Shown: positions 48,067 through 59,500, counted from the stretch's first letter. The stretch: 64,000 nt of DNA from Paulinella micropora (GCA_009731375.1 BJOX01000084.1:98891-162890), one strand, 5' to 3'. Program-made: numbers and translations. Notes: a model not told the origin generated them from the sequence alone.

Positions 48067-48580
48067 AACTGTAAACGTGGTCACCAATCCTTGAGGCATG
48101 AGCTACCACGTCGACTGTGCTTTTGTTAGCGCTTCTGATCTTGTTTCAGTGCTGGAGCAGAAGCGATGAAAAAACCAAAATCACGAACCAAGGAAGAATG
48201 AACGAGAAGATCCCGTCCGAAGAATCAAAGAAAAAAATCAGGGTTCGACGTATTTGAATGCAGTGAGTTAATTTTGAATATTTACCTCACTGAATTTAGA
48301 CAGAGAAAGAATGAATTATTCCGTAGTACGTTCGATCTCGCGTAAAAGCAGCCAATCACGCCACATCATCGTCGTTGTGCATTTGTAATTGTCTACCGCT
48401 GTCTGCAGATGGTAGATAATTACCAAGGCGCCAGTAACTGAGGAAACAGTCCATCCGCAGAGGACCAAGTTTCCTACTTTATTTTTTCGATGCAAAGCTT
48501 AAATGATTTCTATCACTGAAATTACACTTGTGGGCAGTAATTTCAGAGAGTTTAACCATATCCTTGCAAGTTATATTTTC
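48067..48580. other. Unassigned stretch between candidate exons
   Basis: An acceptor-like TTGTTTCAG at 48132-48140 is followed by a basic frame rich in Lys, Arg and Ser, which could be a small exon of the methyltransferase gene; not provable by reading. Confidence 0.25.
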
Positions 48581-48612
48581 AGGAGTAGGGTCTACTCCTA
48601 CTTTTTTTTTGT
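48581..48612. repeat. 23-bp palindrome family, copy 2
   Basis: AGGAGTAGGGTCTACTCCT hairpin followed by ACTTTTTTTTT and GTGATCAC. Confidence 0.9.
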
Positions 48613-48852
48613 GATCACTCACTCATTGCAGCCTGCTTGTAATTTACAATATCCAGTTTATGGACTCCCAGTCTCACTGATGAAAGAATCTCTAAAAAAC
48701 ATTCACAGCTCTGGCGCTGCTTGCTGAATTTGTTACTCTCTGTCGTAATGTTGTTTTAACAAGTCAGGAGCTGATAACAATCTAACTCAAAATAGATAAA
48801 ACACATCTTTCTAGAAACTAAATTAAACCTATTTCATTGCCAACACCTAAGA

Positions 48853-49115
48853 TTAGGTATCCCATTTCAAAAGTAAAGCATTCAACATTACAATTTGCTT
48901 TTGTTGCTTTTTTTTGGGCGGTTCTTCTTCAGAGGAGGAGCCTTCATCATCCGATTCAGATGAAGAGCTCGATTCGGAGCTGGAAGTTTGAGAGATCTGA
49001 GAAATGTTTTTCTTGACATCATTGATCCTGCGCTGATTTCTTGAGCGCGCGTGCTCAACAGCCTGAACGATGTCTAGACCTGGAAGATTCAGGAGCCTAA
49101 CGTCTGTCGTGATGA
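48853..49115 (-). CDS. Possible short acidic/Ser-rich terminal exon, minus strand
   Basis: Open frame on the minus strand ends at 48853. Reads DVRLLNLPGLDIVQAVEHAR, then a Ser/Glu-rich stretch (SSSESSSSSESDDEGSSSEE), then PPKKKQQKQ. It resembles a nuclear protein tail. It would be a convergent neighbour of the methyltransferase gene, or an inverted piece of it. Unproven. Confidence 0.35.
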
Positions 49116-49559
49116 GTCGATGAAGATGAAGAAAGTGAAGCCGACACCACTGAGTCAACCAAGTCCAAAGGATCTTCTTTTTCTAGCAAGCTCCCGTCAC
49201 TCAAGCGAAAAAAAGGCAAGCAAGAAAAGGATACAGAGAAAGCCGGCAATCCCAGGAAGAAACGCAGGAATGCTTCGAAGCCCAAGAGCACTGGTACCGC
49301 GAGGCTGAAATCCCAGGAAGCCAAGGATGAAACCAGGCAACAACAAGAAAGTGCTTCAGAAATCATGCAACAAGAAGCTTTGAAAAATAAATTACTCAAG
49401 AAAGGCTTCTTATTGCTCGACGTTGAAGAGCGATCTTTGCAGATAAAAAGAGACCATTTGGTCGGGATGAAAGAAAATTTTATTCACCGCATGTACCGCG
49501 CGCCGGAACCATGGCAAATTCGTCCCTTCCTCAAAGATCACGCCCAGTCTCTGTCTACC

Positions 49560-50044
49560 AAGTTGGCTGAGAATCGTTTCCCAGACCTGCCTGAACCATA
49601 CCTTGTTCCAGTGAAGCTTACTGAACTTGGCAAGAAAAATGTGAGGATTTGACTGAGAATTACATCGACCCTTTCTGGAATAACACTTTGAACTGGCAGC
49701 AATTCACCAGCAAGGAGCAGTTCGAAGCTGAGGCTCCCGGACTTTTTGGTGAGGGCAAGGTCAATCAAAACACCGAAATGCAGTGGCCACCTTCTACATT
49801 CAGCCAGCAATTTCCCAGCAACAAGCACCAGGACATCTACTATCTTGTCATCGGTGGGAACCATGGTGTTGCTGCAGTGAAGATGTATCTGGAGAACTAT
49901 GGACAAGGTGTATTGCATCCAAACTTGCTGTTTTGTGCCAGCAAGCTGTATATCAACTTAACGTCTGACGAGATAGCGAGTGCCGTGGGGAAAATGAGCT
50001 CTGATTCTCAGGAAAACGTCTGGCAAACCGACGTATTTTCCAAG
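49560..50044 (+). other. ParB-like region of the methyltransferase gene
   Basis: Reads EPYLVPVKLTELGKK, a frameshift in an A-run, then EDLTENYIDPFWN, and later YYLVIGGNHGVAAVKMYLEN. ParB-like domains typically show a VPxxxL strand then a G[ND]HR-type loop feeding an A-x-K helix. The Arg of GxHR is Gly here, so nuclease or CTPase activity cannot be assumed. Confidence 0.5.
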
Positions 50045-50074
50045 GTCACACCATTTCAATTTCAAACACATAAT

Positions 50075-50097
50075 GTCGAAGTAGGGTCTACTCCGAC
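50075..50097. repeat. 23-bp palindrome family, copy 3
   Basis: GTCGAAGTAGG-G-TCTACTCCGAC, one mismatch pair; followed by eight or more T and GTGAACAC. Confidence 0.92.
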
Positions 50098-50119
50098 TTT
50101 TTTTTTGTGAACACGCAAT

Positions 50120-50142
50120 GTCAGAGTAGACCCTACTCCGAC
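50120..50142. repeat. 23-bp palindrome family, copy 4
   Basis: GTCAGAGTAGACCCTACTCC then GAC; followed by ATTTTGTTTGCGAAC. Confidence 0.92.
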
Positions 50143-50220
50143 ATTTTGTTTGCGAACAAATTTTTACTGATTGATTTTTTGTGAAGTAATTTCGACTCAT
50201 TGACCGTTTCACAGAAAAAA

Positions 50221-50243
50221 GTTGGAGTACGGTCTACTCGATC
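50221..50243. repeat. 23-bp palindrome family, copy 5 (diverged)
   Basis: GTTGGAGTACGGTCTACTCG then ATC; followed by ATTATG and a T-run. Confidence 0.8.
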
Positions 50244-50309
50244 ATTATGTTTTTTTTCCCGGCCCAGAAAAAATTTTTCACCGTAATTTTCCGATTTTTT
50301 CCGAAATGC

Positions 50310-50328
50310 AGGAGTAGACCCTACTCCT
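50310..50328. repeat. 23-bp palindrome family, copy 6
   Basis: AGGAGTAGACCCTACTCCT; followed by ACGTATATATTTTTTCC. Confidence 0.9.
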
Positions 50329-51739
50329 ACGTATATATTTTTTCCCCAAAATTTCGACATGCTTTTTCCAAAATAAAAGTCAAAATTTCGGGAGCTTTTT
50401 TAATGTGTACAGAAACTTCGGGAGCTTTTTAATGTGTACCTTGCCATGGATTTCCATAACACGGAGGATAAGGATGCCTTTCGCAAGTCACTGGTCAGTC
50501 CTCACGTAATGGAATATGGGAGGAACAACATCTTGCCTCAAGTTGATCGCTGGTCGATGCTTCAAGACGCGGGAGTCGTTACTTATGCTCATTGGCCTGA
50601 CGAGGAAAAGATTAAGGATGCCAGGTTGACCAAAGCGGATCATCGTACCCCAGATCAGAAGAGGATCATGACCCAGTACAACCTTCTCACTAACAACTTC
50701 GATCTACCGCGCTGCGCTGCAATGCCCCAAAGGTTGTAGACCATGCTTGAACGAGTCAACAAGGTTCCAAACCAATTGATGTATAGTCTTCCTGCGGTCA
50801 AAAATGCACAAAAGAAGGCGGCAAAAACTGGAAGTGACGAAGATTTAAACGAAGCTCTTTCCAAGGTCGACTTTTCGAAGTACGACAACCCCGTATCCAA
50901 AAACTTCATCAGAAACATCACGACTGGGGTTCATGACACCCTCCTTGAGGAATGTTTCTCAAAAATTATGAACAACAATTTGACTCCTTCTCAAGCAGCT
51001 ACCTGGCTCAGCACCCAGAAGGATATCCTCACGTTGCGGACGTGTATCGCACATAATTTCGAAGCAACAAACAACACTATGGAATGCCTGCGTTCTGTCT
51101 TGGGACCGCAATTCACCGAGGAGTGGTTGCTTACCTTCGCCAGGAAAAAACCCAAGTTTCTGGAAAAATTTATCGCAGAGGAGAAGAAAAGAGTCCAGTT
51201 AGAAAAAAAACAAGCACTCCTTGGCAAGCGAAAGCGCCAAGCCGAACTTTCTGAGGCACCATCCGCCCAGGAGGAAGATGAGGGTGGGGAACCTAAACTT
51301 GACTATGCTTTTTGGCAATCCTTGTACACTAAGCTTGATCATGATATCAAAAACGTTCTCCGGCAATGGCACTTTCGACAATGCGAATCTCGAAAAGCAC
51401 GTATCGCACGTGGCCTTAAAATATTGGAAAGTCCGTCTAAGGAAGATGAAGATGCTGACGAAGGATACGATGGCGATGATCATCAATACGATGTTGTCCT
51501 GTGCCCTCACGTTGTGAGACTGGAAGGTTCTCGCTATGAATTTTTCTACAATGCGGTTCAGTGTTTATGGCGAACAAGCTAACCTCACTGTCTCGCCTAC
51601 CTCGCTTCCTCTGAGCCACACTCTGTACAATGTGCTTGAACCACTGCAACGCGAGTCAAGTGCGCAGTATTACAACTGTGTCTCACACTTGATGAAATTC
51701 AACGGTACTCAGAGCAAGTGCAAAATTGTTTTCCGCTAT

Positions 51740-52850
51740 GCCAACCTGAACGCGCCTTGGGGATGGGGAATGACCGACTGGGACAAGGATCGCTGGACCA
51801 ACATCGAATATGCACATTGCCTTCGCCAAGTAGTTGGTAATCAAAAATAAGAATAAGTCCTTGTTTACAAATTTATTTATTTTTTTGCAGACATCGCTTG
51901 CCCGGAGAATGACCCCCAAACCAACAAGCCATGTACCCTTGAGTTTTGTGTTGGTGTCCACGTTCCCCTGGAACAGATTTGGATCGTGCAAGATGCTGCC
52001 CACAGGGCCGGATACTACGACACTTTCATCATTAATGCTGTCAACTCCCGCTGGAGGCCTTCTGCATCACACGTACAATAGGGTACCTTCAAAACTTTGA
52101 AAAGTTCGAGTAGACCCTACTCCAATATTTTTTTGTGTGATGTTTGTTAGAGTATCGCCATCGTAGTTTGCGCCTACAACGAGAAATACGATGATTTTGG
52201 CAATGATACTCGACTCGCCGAACGCGATCTACAACCCTGTGGCCCAAGTGGTGTTGGTGCGCCTGCTGACCAACTTGACTCGTTCCTTGAAGATACAATT
52301 CCCTCGGATCTTCTTTGGGAACGTCATAGTCTATCAGCACGATGGGCCAAAGTTTACTATTCCTCAGTCAGACGGCCATGGTAACTTCAAGCAAGTGGTT
52401 GTTAATCCTTTTTCTGAATCAGTCAAGCTTAACCAAGGTAACATTAGTTATTTTGCTCCACATCAGATTTCTTTGTTTTCATCATGTCTATTTTTTAATT
52501 AATGCATGCTTGTGTTAGCGTTGATTCATTTGGTTGGGGGTAACGTCGACACGAACATGGTCTTGGATTTATGCTCCGGCAGTGGTTCTGGTGCCATCGC
52601 CGCTTTGAGTCAGGGTTATTCTGTTCTTTCTCTCGACCTTGATGTCAAACAAAAGATTGGGTTTTCTAATCGCGTCTTCAATTTTATTTCCAAGCACAGA
52701 AAGATACTCATGGATTCTGCCAAGCCGACAGCTCAACGACAAGCACCGCTTCCACTCAACGAAATCCCTTACCAATACGGGACAACAGATGAACTCGCGG
52801 AATCCTTCCATCATTTCGCCAAGGGTGGGGAAGAGTTGGAGGAAGATCAG
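51740..52850 (+). other. Methyltransferase motifs IV and I with their exons
   Basis: NAPWGWGMTDWDKDRW (motif IV-like; canonical is [DNS]PP[YFW], so Ala replaces the first Pro) lies in the exon ending 51836. The motif I SAM site LDLCSGSGSG with the acidic end LSLDLD lies in exon 52519-52850. Target-recognition sequence between them is frame-shifted. The 52437/52519 splice joins KLNQ to ALIHLVGGN in phase 1, giving the P/L-rich helix that precedes motif I in this class. Confidence 0.6.
52104..52126. repeat. 23-bp palindrome family, copy 7
   Basis: GTTCGAGTAGACCCTACTCC then AAT, followed by ATTTTTTTGTGTG, inside the 78-bp intron 52073-52150. Confidence 0.9.
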
Positions 52851-54070
52851 GTTTGACCCACACGTACTGTGTTGCTTTATTCTTATTTATCTGTTTGTTT
52901 TGTCTTGTACAGAGACGTCAGCAAACTGGGCCAACCGATGAAGAACGCATCGAGGATCTTATATCACACTTTCGACAAAAGCTCTAAACTTTGATGACCC
53001 TTTACCTCCAGAGCAAATCTCTTCAAAGCGAGATTTCCACTGACACCTCGGCTCTGTAAGTTCTACCGTGTCTTTAAAGGTTTTTTCTCGCTGAAACATT
53101 TCTTGGTTTGATTGATGCAGGGATGACAAGAAGATGGACATAGCAAAAACTTTGGGTTTGGGAGAGGCCGCTTTTCAGAAGTTGGCTGCTAAGTTTCCTT
53201 TAACCTTGGCTAGTGATCCTCAGTCAACTTCGGTTCCTGCGGGCAGTGATGCATCTGCCGTGGGCGAGGCTTTAGCCGCAGCTCCGATCAATGAGGGGGA
53301 AGCATCGCTGCAGCAGCTTGAAACTTGTTCTGCTTCTTCAACAGTTCGGGCAGGTGGAGCAAGTCTCTGAAACTCCTGCGTCCAGCAGCAGTTCTGGCGG
53401 CGCTGTTGCGGGGTCGACTGCAAGTGTCTCACCTACTTCACGTAGCGTGATGCCAGAACAGCCACAGCAGCAGCAGGATCAGCAACCGCAGGATCAGCAA
53501 CAGCAGCAGCAGCAGCAGTTGCCTGCTGCCTCAGCAACTGTTGCTCAGCAAAGCGATCAAGCTCAAGCGGCCAAAGGTAGCTGAATGATTTCTTTTCGCA
53601 AGTCTCACCGTCACATTTTGGGCCAGGCACAGGAGTTAGGAAAAAGAAAGCCCAAGCCCAACTTTTCATGGACAAATTTATGATCCCAGGTGCTAGTTCT
53701 GCCGCTGATATGTCTTATGCCGCTCTCAGAAACGGCAAGTTGAGGTCTGCTCCCTCTTCTCCGCAGAGACCTGGAGATTCTCCGGCAGGACCTCTCCCAT
53801 CTTCATCTAACCTCAGTCAGGAAAATGATTACTTGTTGGATGATGCCAGAAACAATAAGTAGTATTGGATTGTCTATAATTTTGGACAGTCTTACCCGTT
53901 TTCCTTTGATAAGGCTGCGAGTAATTTACTACATTGTAGGTCTCTGTTTTAATTAAAGTTATTTTGTTATTTAAAGAAAGTTGCTAGTTTCTTGATTGTT
54001 CGTTGTTCATGTTGAGACTTCAGCCGGGTTAGATTTGAATCACCCTTGTATTTACTGGAGGTAAGTTATC

Positions 54071-54120
54071 AGGAGTAGAGTCTACTCCGATATTTTTTNN
54101 NNNNNNNNGTCTACTTCGAT
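54071..54120. repeat. 23-bp palindrome family, copy 8 and partial copy across a gap
   Basis: AGGAGTAGAGTCTACTCCGA then TATTTTTT, a 10-N gap, then GTCTACTTCGATATTTTTTG. The second part may be a distinct copy or an unmerged overlap. Confidence 0.8.
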
Positions 54121-54914
54121 ATTTTTTGTGAAGACATGGTTACATCATTGCTGCCATCAATAATCATAGTTTTTTGCTTGCTGTTCTTGTACATTTCTTT
54201 ATCATAACTATCATTAGATATTTCTTACCCACGTTCGCAGTTCTCTTCCGTGTTTGTATTATTTATCAAGTCAAATCATATATANNNNNNNNNNTTGTAT
54301 AATCTATCAAGTCAAATCATATATATATATATATCAGCAATTTGAATCGTTTTCGTGACGTTGTCCTCATCAGGGTCAGGTTTTATTGTGTCCAAGCGAA
54401 CATGCAATTTAGTTTTTTCTGTTCAATTCAGCCAAGCTGTTTTGTACGCAATCTTCTACTTACCGCTTTCGGTCTTACTGAATCGTTTCAGTTACTTGAT
54501 AATCAATCGCAGCATTTCTCCAACTACAAAGAGCTCTGGATGCCTTTGTTGTCTTTCCATCGCTTAAGTTCTTGTCTTCTTTGCAGGATCTCAATCATGG
54601 TTTGGCCTCAATTTTCACTTTGAACGCTTGGGCTACAATTCTTGGACCTCATTCCTAAATGATTTGTTCGCAAATAAAAACAATCAGTTTTATTGTAGAT
54701 TCAGGCTGACAGCAATCGGTTTATTTCAACCTTCATCTCAAAGCTTTTAAGTTTTGTAAGTTTTTGCCAGTTTTGGTTTTATTGATTCAAGGCATGTTGC
54801 AACACCTCGAGGACCTGCGACTAAATTTTCTGACGTGGTTCCGTATATATTTAACAAGCCTTTTTTGCTTAGTTTTGATTATTCTGGTAGAGGCGCATCC
54901 ACAGAGGTTGAAAG

Positions 54915-54937
54915 GTCGGAGTAGACTCTACTCCGAC
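54915..54937. repeat. 23-bp palindrome family, copy 9 (perfect)
   Basis: GTCGGAGTAGA-C-TCTACTCCGAC: perfect 11-bp arms around one base, followed by ten T. Confidence 0.95.
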
Positions 54938-55295
54938 TTTTTTTTTTCTGTTGCACTATACACCTGTATGCACCGTCAGGCTCCAAATGCAGAAAAGTAG
55001 ACACTTCTTGTAAGTATGGTATTGTGATGGTATTGGATGATTCATCAAGTCTCTGTTTTTCTCTTCTGATTGAATATTCATATATTGCTAACTATTTAAG
55101 TCTTGCACAGTCCCATGTTTATGAGTAAATTTTTTATGACCTAACAATGATGTGTATATATTAATCATCCGGTGCCTATCATTTTAATATCAAAACCCTC
55201 TCTGGAGGTTCCCANNNNNNNNNNATCATTTTAATATCAAAACCCTCTCTGGAGGTTGCCCCCCCCCTTCCCCCCCCCCCCCCCNNNNNNNNNNC

Positions 55296-55400
55296 ACATC
55301 CAACACCACCTGGTAAGTTGTAGGTCTGAGCACAACGACGGGTGGGTCCATGTATTCTTCTAGGCAAGGAAACAAACACGTCCAACACCAGTCCCGGGGG
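55296..55400 (+). repeat. Dispersed retroelement-like repeat
   Basis: GAGCACAACGACGGGTGGGT, CTAGGCAAGGAAACAAACAC and CCAACACCACCTGGTAAGTT match segments near 41983-42050 and 47150-47180. Confidence 0.7.
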
Positions 55401-56106
55401 CCGGTACGAGGAACAAAAACGATAACCTTTCAGATTGCACACCCCACCCCCTCCCTCAACGGTACCGTGACTGAGCAACTACAGGCTGTCTGGTCCTCCT
55501 GGCCCCCCACCTTGCCCTCCTGCCTGACTGTCAAAAAGATGTATTAATACCTTCCGAGCCAGAAATTGACCCACGTAACGTACTGCCACGGATATGGGTA
55601 AAAGTGGTAATGGTAAAAAGCTGATGCCACCAGTCACCAGGTCAGTATCAGCCTGAGGCCGGGATACTCAGCTGAAGTATTAATACTAAAATTGACTGTA
55701 TATTATTATATTAATAACACTGAGTCAACTAATAATACAAACAACATTAACGACTACTACTAACGGATATTTATATAATAATTAAGTAATAATGGACCAA
55801 AGTAATTTATCACTCAAACGCAGAGTTTAGGGAAGCTACCCCGCTAAGGGTAAAGAATAACCGAAGAAAAGACTTTTAATGACTTTGGGTCACACAAATT
55901 TATGATGTTATGACCTTTACAGAATGGTAATACTCATTTTATTCTAGGCATTCCAGACTAAGATTCGCGAATACTCTAGAAAGTGTCCTTGTCAGTAATA
56001 AAGGTATTAATAACTGTCCGGCCTATGAACCTGCCTATGACTAAGACTATCCAAATTACCGGTAAATTGTCTAGGTGGAGTAACGGGTATTAGTAGTACA
56101 TTACAA
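55400..56106 (-). mobile_element. Probable 3' LTR of the copia element
   Basis: Directly follows, on the minus strand, a polypurine tract at 56107-56117 and starts TGTAATGTAC, as LTRs begin with TG. No ORF. The far end and the matching 5' LTR are not found; the latter should lie beyond or at the window edge. Confidence 0.4.
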
Positions 56107-56117
56107 CGCTCCCCCTT
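56107..56117 (-). promoter_or_regulatory. Polypurine tract of the copia element
   Basis: AAGGGGGAGCG on the minus strand, about 430 bp past the pol stop, immediately before a TG start: the usual plus-strand primer site. Confidence 0.55.
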
Positions 56118-56550
56118 AGTCGCAAGTCATAGGCTATATTAGTGTGTAAATATGAAAAAAATAGTGTTGAGGATCAGTTATGGGTTACCCGAAGGTTAAA
56201 TATCAACTCCCATTTACATCACATCCTCTATGTATGTATATATGTGGTCATGCAGTAACATGTATGAAGTATGTATGTGTTCAAAAATTTGCAAGCGCTT
56301 CCCGTAGAGGGTAGCAAAATCAAAAAAATTTAGATTTCCTATTCTAGGACAGAAAGAATGATAGAAAGAATTTAAATTGCTAAGTTAGCCAGGGAAAGCC
56401 TCGCGGCTGCCGGCCTCGCGTGGCAGTCGGCTACCCAGCCTCGGCTCGACGGCTCTTGACCCCTGCGCAAAACAAAGCTGCTGCAACAAGCAACAAACTG
56501 CACAAAACACTCAAAGCAAATATAGGTGAGTGGACACGCAAATCCCGAAA

Positions 56551-59500
56551 TTACTTGAGCTTTACCGTAAATTTGTTAAGTAAATACTCGAATTGTTCTT
56601 TCGGTAAATATTTTGTCATTACATCACCTATCTGTTTCTTCGTACCTACTTTTACAAACTTAATCTCACCGTCTCTCTGTAGGTGGTGCATAAAGTGTAA
56701 TTCTAAAGGTAAGTGTTTAGTTCTATTACCTGACATACCCCTCTCTGCCGCTAAGACTGTTTGAGAGTTATCCTCGAATAATTCTATCGGGCTCTTTTGG
56801 GCTATGTTTAGTTCTTGTGTAATGTGTTTTAGTGCAAGTCCCTCTCTAATGCACTCAGTTGCTGCAAATATTTCAGCATCATTGGAACTCAGGGCGATGC
56901 GACTCTGTCGCTTTGATAACCATGCAACTGGATCGCTGCCCCATAGGATCACGAATCCAGTGCGGGACTTCCCTGTTTTCTTACAAACTTTGTGAGCCGC
57001 GTCGGGCCACATGGAAAGTTTTGGATAGGTTTGCCCTTCTTGCTCTGACTTAGGCTCATGGTAAGCTAAACCTCGATAAGAGTTAACTAAATAACGAAAG
57101 ATTCTGCCTAACATCGCATAAGTTATTCCCTTATCGATAGTTTGCATGACACTTGCCGAATTTAGTGCTTGTTCTATATCGGGTCTTGTCATCTTTGCGA
57201 GAAATAGCAAACGACCAACTAGACTAGGAATTGAAAATTTTCGCAAGCTAGCTGATTCCGACATCGGTTCCGTGAAATGTTCTTGCGCTGGAGTACTAAC
57301 GGGTTTAGCAGAATCGTAGCCTACCTCTTTTAGTATCTGCTGCTGATATTTTCGCTGATGCAAAATTATTTTCCCGTTCGATTGCTCTATCTCTATTCCT
57401 TTGAATTCACGGGCAATACCGAGTCTTTTGAGCGGGAAATGTTTTTCTAATGCGGACGCAAAACGCTCATATGCTTGTTTGTTTGGTGCGGTGAACAACA
57501 AGTCATCAACATGAAATATCCCTACTATCGCCTCTCTCAAAGCTTTATCATTTTCTACAAACATACATAAGTCTGAATCTAGCAACCTAAAACCTAGCTC
57601 CTCTAACTTGGGTGCTAATATCTCATACCATCTTCTTCCTGCCTGTGGTGCACCATATAAAGCACCATCTATACGCCATATCATCCCCTCATGCCCTTCT
57701 CTGTCTACACTCTCTGGCGCATATGCATAAACAGGGTCATTCATACGAGCATTTAGGTATGCATTTTTAAAATCTATGCCGTATAGTTTGTGTTTGTGCC
57801 AGGCAGCTAGTTTGGCGAGAAATAAAAGTGAATGGTGCGCGGCGCAAGGAACAAAGAGCTGATCTGGGTTATAGCTAACACCGGGTTCTAACATATCTCC
57901 CCGTAAAGCTAAACGAGACTTTATGAACTTTTTCCCGTTCTCATCTAACTTTACTTTGTGAACCCATGTCAATCTAACTATCTTACTAACTCCTGCCTTG
58001 CTTGCCTCCTTATGGGGTACCCATGTGTATGTGTTAAAGGATTGAAGAGCTTTTAGCTCTGTTTTCATACCCTCTAAAACATCTTTAGCTGTCAAACCTT
58101 CCTCTATGACATCTTTGGGTACTCTGATATCTACATACAAATAAAAATCACGAATCTCATCTGCCACCATACGGTCATCGCATAAAAACATATTAGCGGG
58201 ACTTTGTAACGGGTATTCGGGATCTTTCACGGAGTATTTGAGGATTTCCGAATTCAACATCCGTTCTTCTTCGTCCTCAAACTTAACTATGTGGGTGGGC
58301 TGAGGTCTGTCTCTTACTACGAGTCTATCTCTGGGGTCACTCACTCTGCTGACTACCCCTACTCGTACTATGCTCTCCCATCCCTCACCGTACTTTTTCT
58401 TCGCCCATCCATCTCCCCATGCACGCGCGGGCACTCTTACTACCTTACCTATTAGCTCTTGAGCCTCTCTCTTTTCTCTCTTGGGCTCATTGCTAGGGGT
58501 AAATCTCTCTACTGCCTTGCGCTGCCTTTTACCGGGGATTATGTTACTCTCCGTTACTCTCTGACTCTGCTCCCACGTTAATCCCTTAGATGGTGGTGAT
58601 TTTTCTTCGTATGCTCTTCTTTCATGTATTTTTAGTGGATCTGTTGGATCTTGTTCATTTGTATGCTCTTGTGGCTTGATCTTGTGCTCTGGGGGTAATT
58701 GTTGTGGATAATGTGGCTCTGGACTTGTGTGTAGGCGTGTATGTTTGTGATCCAATGTATTCTTCTCCACATGCTCATTTTCATGCTCATTCTCATTCGC
58801 ATCGATATCAACATTCTCTGTCTCCCCCTCAACTTCATCAAAGTGTGTTGTTGGGTGGTCGTTGTTGACGTTGTGCGGTGACTTAGGTGATTGAGGTGGT
58901 GATTGGGGTGGTGATTGGGGTGGTGACGCTTGTGGAGATGTGTGTGGTTGCTCGCTCTCATTCTCATTCTCCCCCTCAGAGTCATCATTATCCCACGACA
59001 CTAGTTTAGGAGGATGAGCTTGTTTACCGATTTTGTGAATATTAAATCTCACATCTCTCACTCCGGAAATTATCTTCTTACCATCCCATACGCGGTATAG
59101 TTCCCGAAATAGATCATATCCTACTAGCATCACCTTTTTCCCTCTGTACTCTCCCTTCCGCACTTTAGTCTTAGGTATATGTAACACACCCATACATCCT
59201 ATTGGTTTTAAATGAAAGAGTGTTGGTTTTCTACCTAACAGCTGCTCATAAGGCGAAATTCCTTTGCGTTCCCCGTGAATTGCCGGTAGTATGTTGTGAA
59301 TGGTTGTTGCTGCGTGTTCTAATTCTGCCCAGAATTGCGGCGGTAATTTAGCGTGATATCTCATTGCTCGTGCAGGCCCCGCCGTAATATCATTCACTTT
59401 TTCCGCAATAGGATTCCCGTCTTTATCGTTTGTCGCGGAGGTTTTCCAAATAAAGCGAATATTTTTCCACCACTTAATGACTTCCTCCGGAATATGGAAT

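Larger units (their letters stand above)
50045..50424 (+). other. Intron with four palindrome copies
   Basis: GT-AG intron (donor AAG/GTCACA, acceptor GGGAG) of 380 bp. Carries palindrome copies at 50075-50097, 50120-50142, 50221-50243 and 50310-50328, each near a T-run. Its 3' end holds a tandem duplicate of acceptor plus exon start (CGGGAGCTTTTTTAATGTGT, then CGGGAGCTTTTTAATGTGTA). Confidence 0.75.
49116..53862 (+). pseudogene. ParB-like / permuted DNA methyltransferase gene, multi-exon, broken
   Basis: Exons: about 49116-50044, 50425-51836, 51891-52072, 52151-52437, 52519-52850, 52913-53055, 53121-53576, 53627-53862 (stop TAG). Introns are GT-AG and phases match. Order of parts: basic/Ser-rich N-terminus; PYLVPVKLTEL then VIGGNHGVAAVK (about 49846-49882), like the ParB/sulfiredoxin GxHR region; a long alpha-helical linker with a basic NLS-like GKRKRQ; NAPWGWGMTDWDKDRW (51749 on), like motif IV; then LDLCSGSGSGAIAALSQGY (52563 on), the SAM-binding motif I; then a Gln-rich tail. 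Motif IV before motif I is the beta-class order of N6-adenine/N4-cytosine DNA methylases. Lesions: frameshifts near 49638, 51540-51580, 52200-52400 and 53340, and in-frame stops at 50737 and near 52986. Probably decayed or sequence errors; the splice sites are intact. Confidence 0.65.
53863..55300. other. 3' flank of the methyltransferase gene
   Basis: No supported coding exon, though 54350-54630 is of neutral composition. Three 10-N gaps; two (54285-54294, 55215-55224) have the same sequence on both sides, so they look like failed merges. Confidence 0.5.

Noticed and set aside
47405-54937. Bacterial or viral origin of the whole 47-55 kb block, from hairpin plus T-run motifs
   Set aside because: The gene in this block has several consensus spliceosomal introns and the hairpins sit inside them, so the block is nuclear now; viral origin remains only a hypothesis for the gene.
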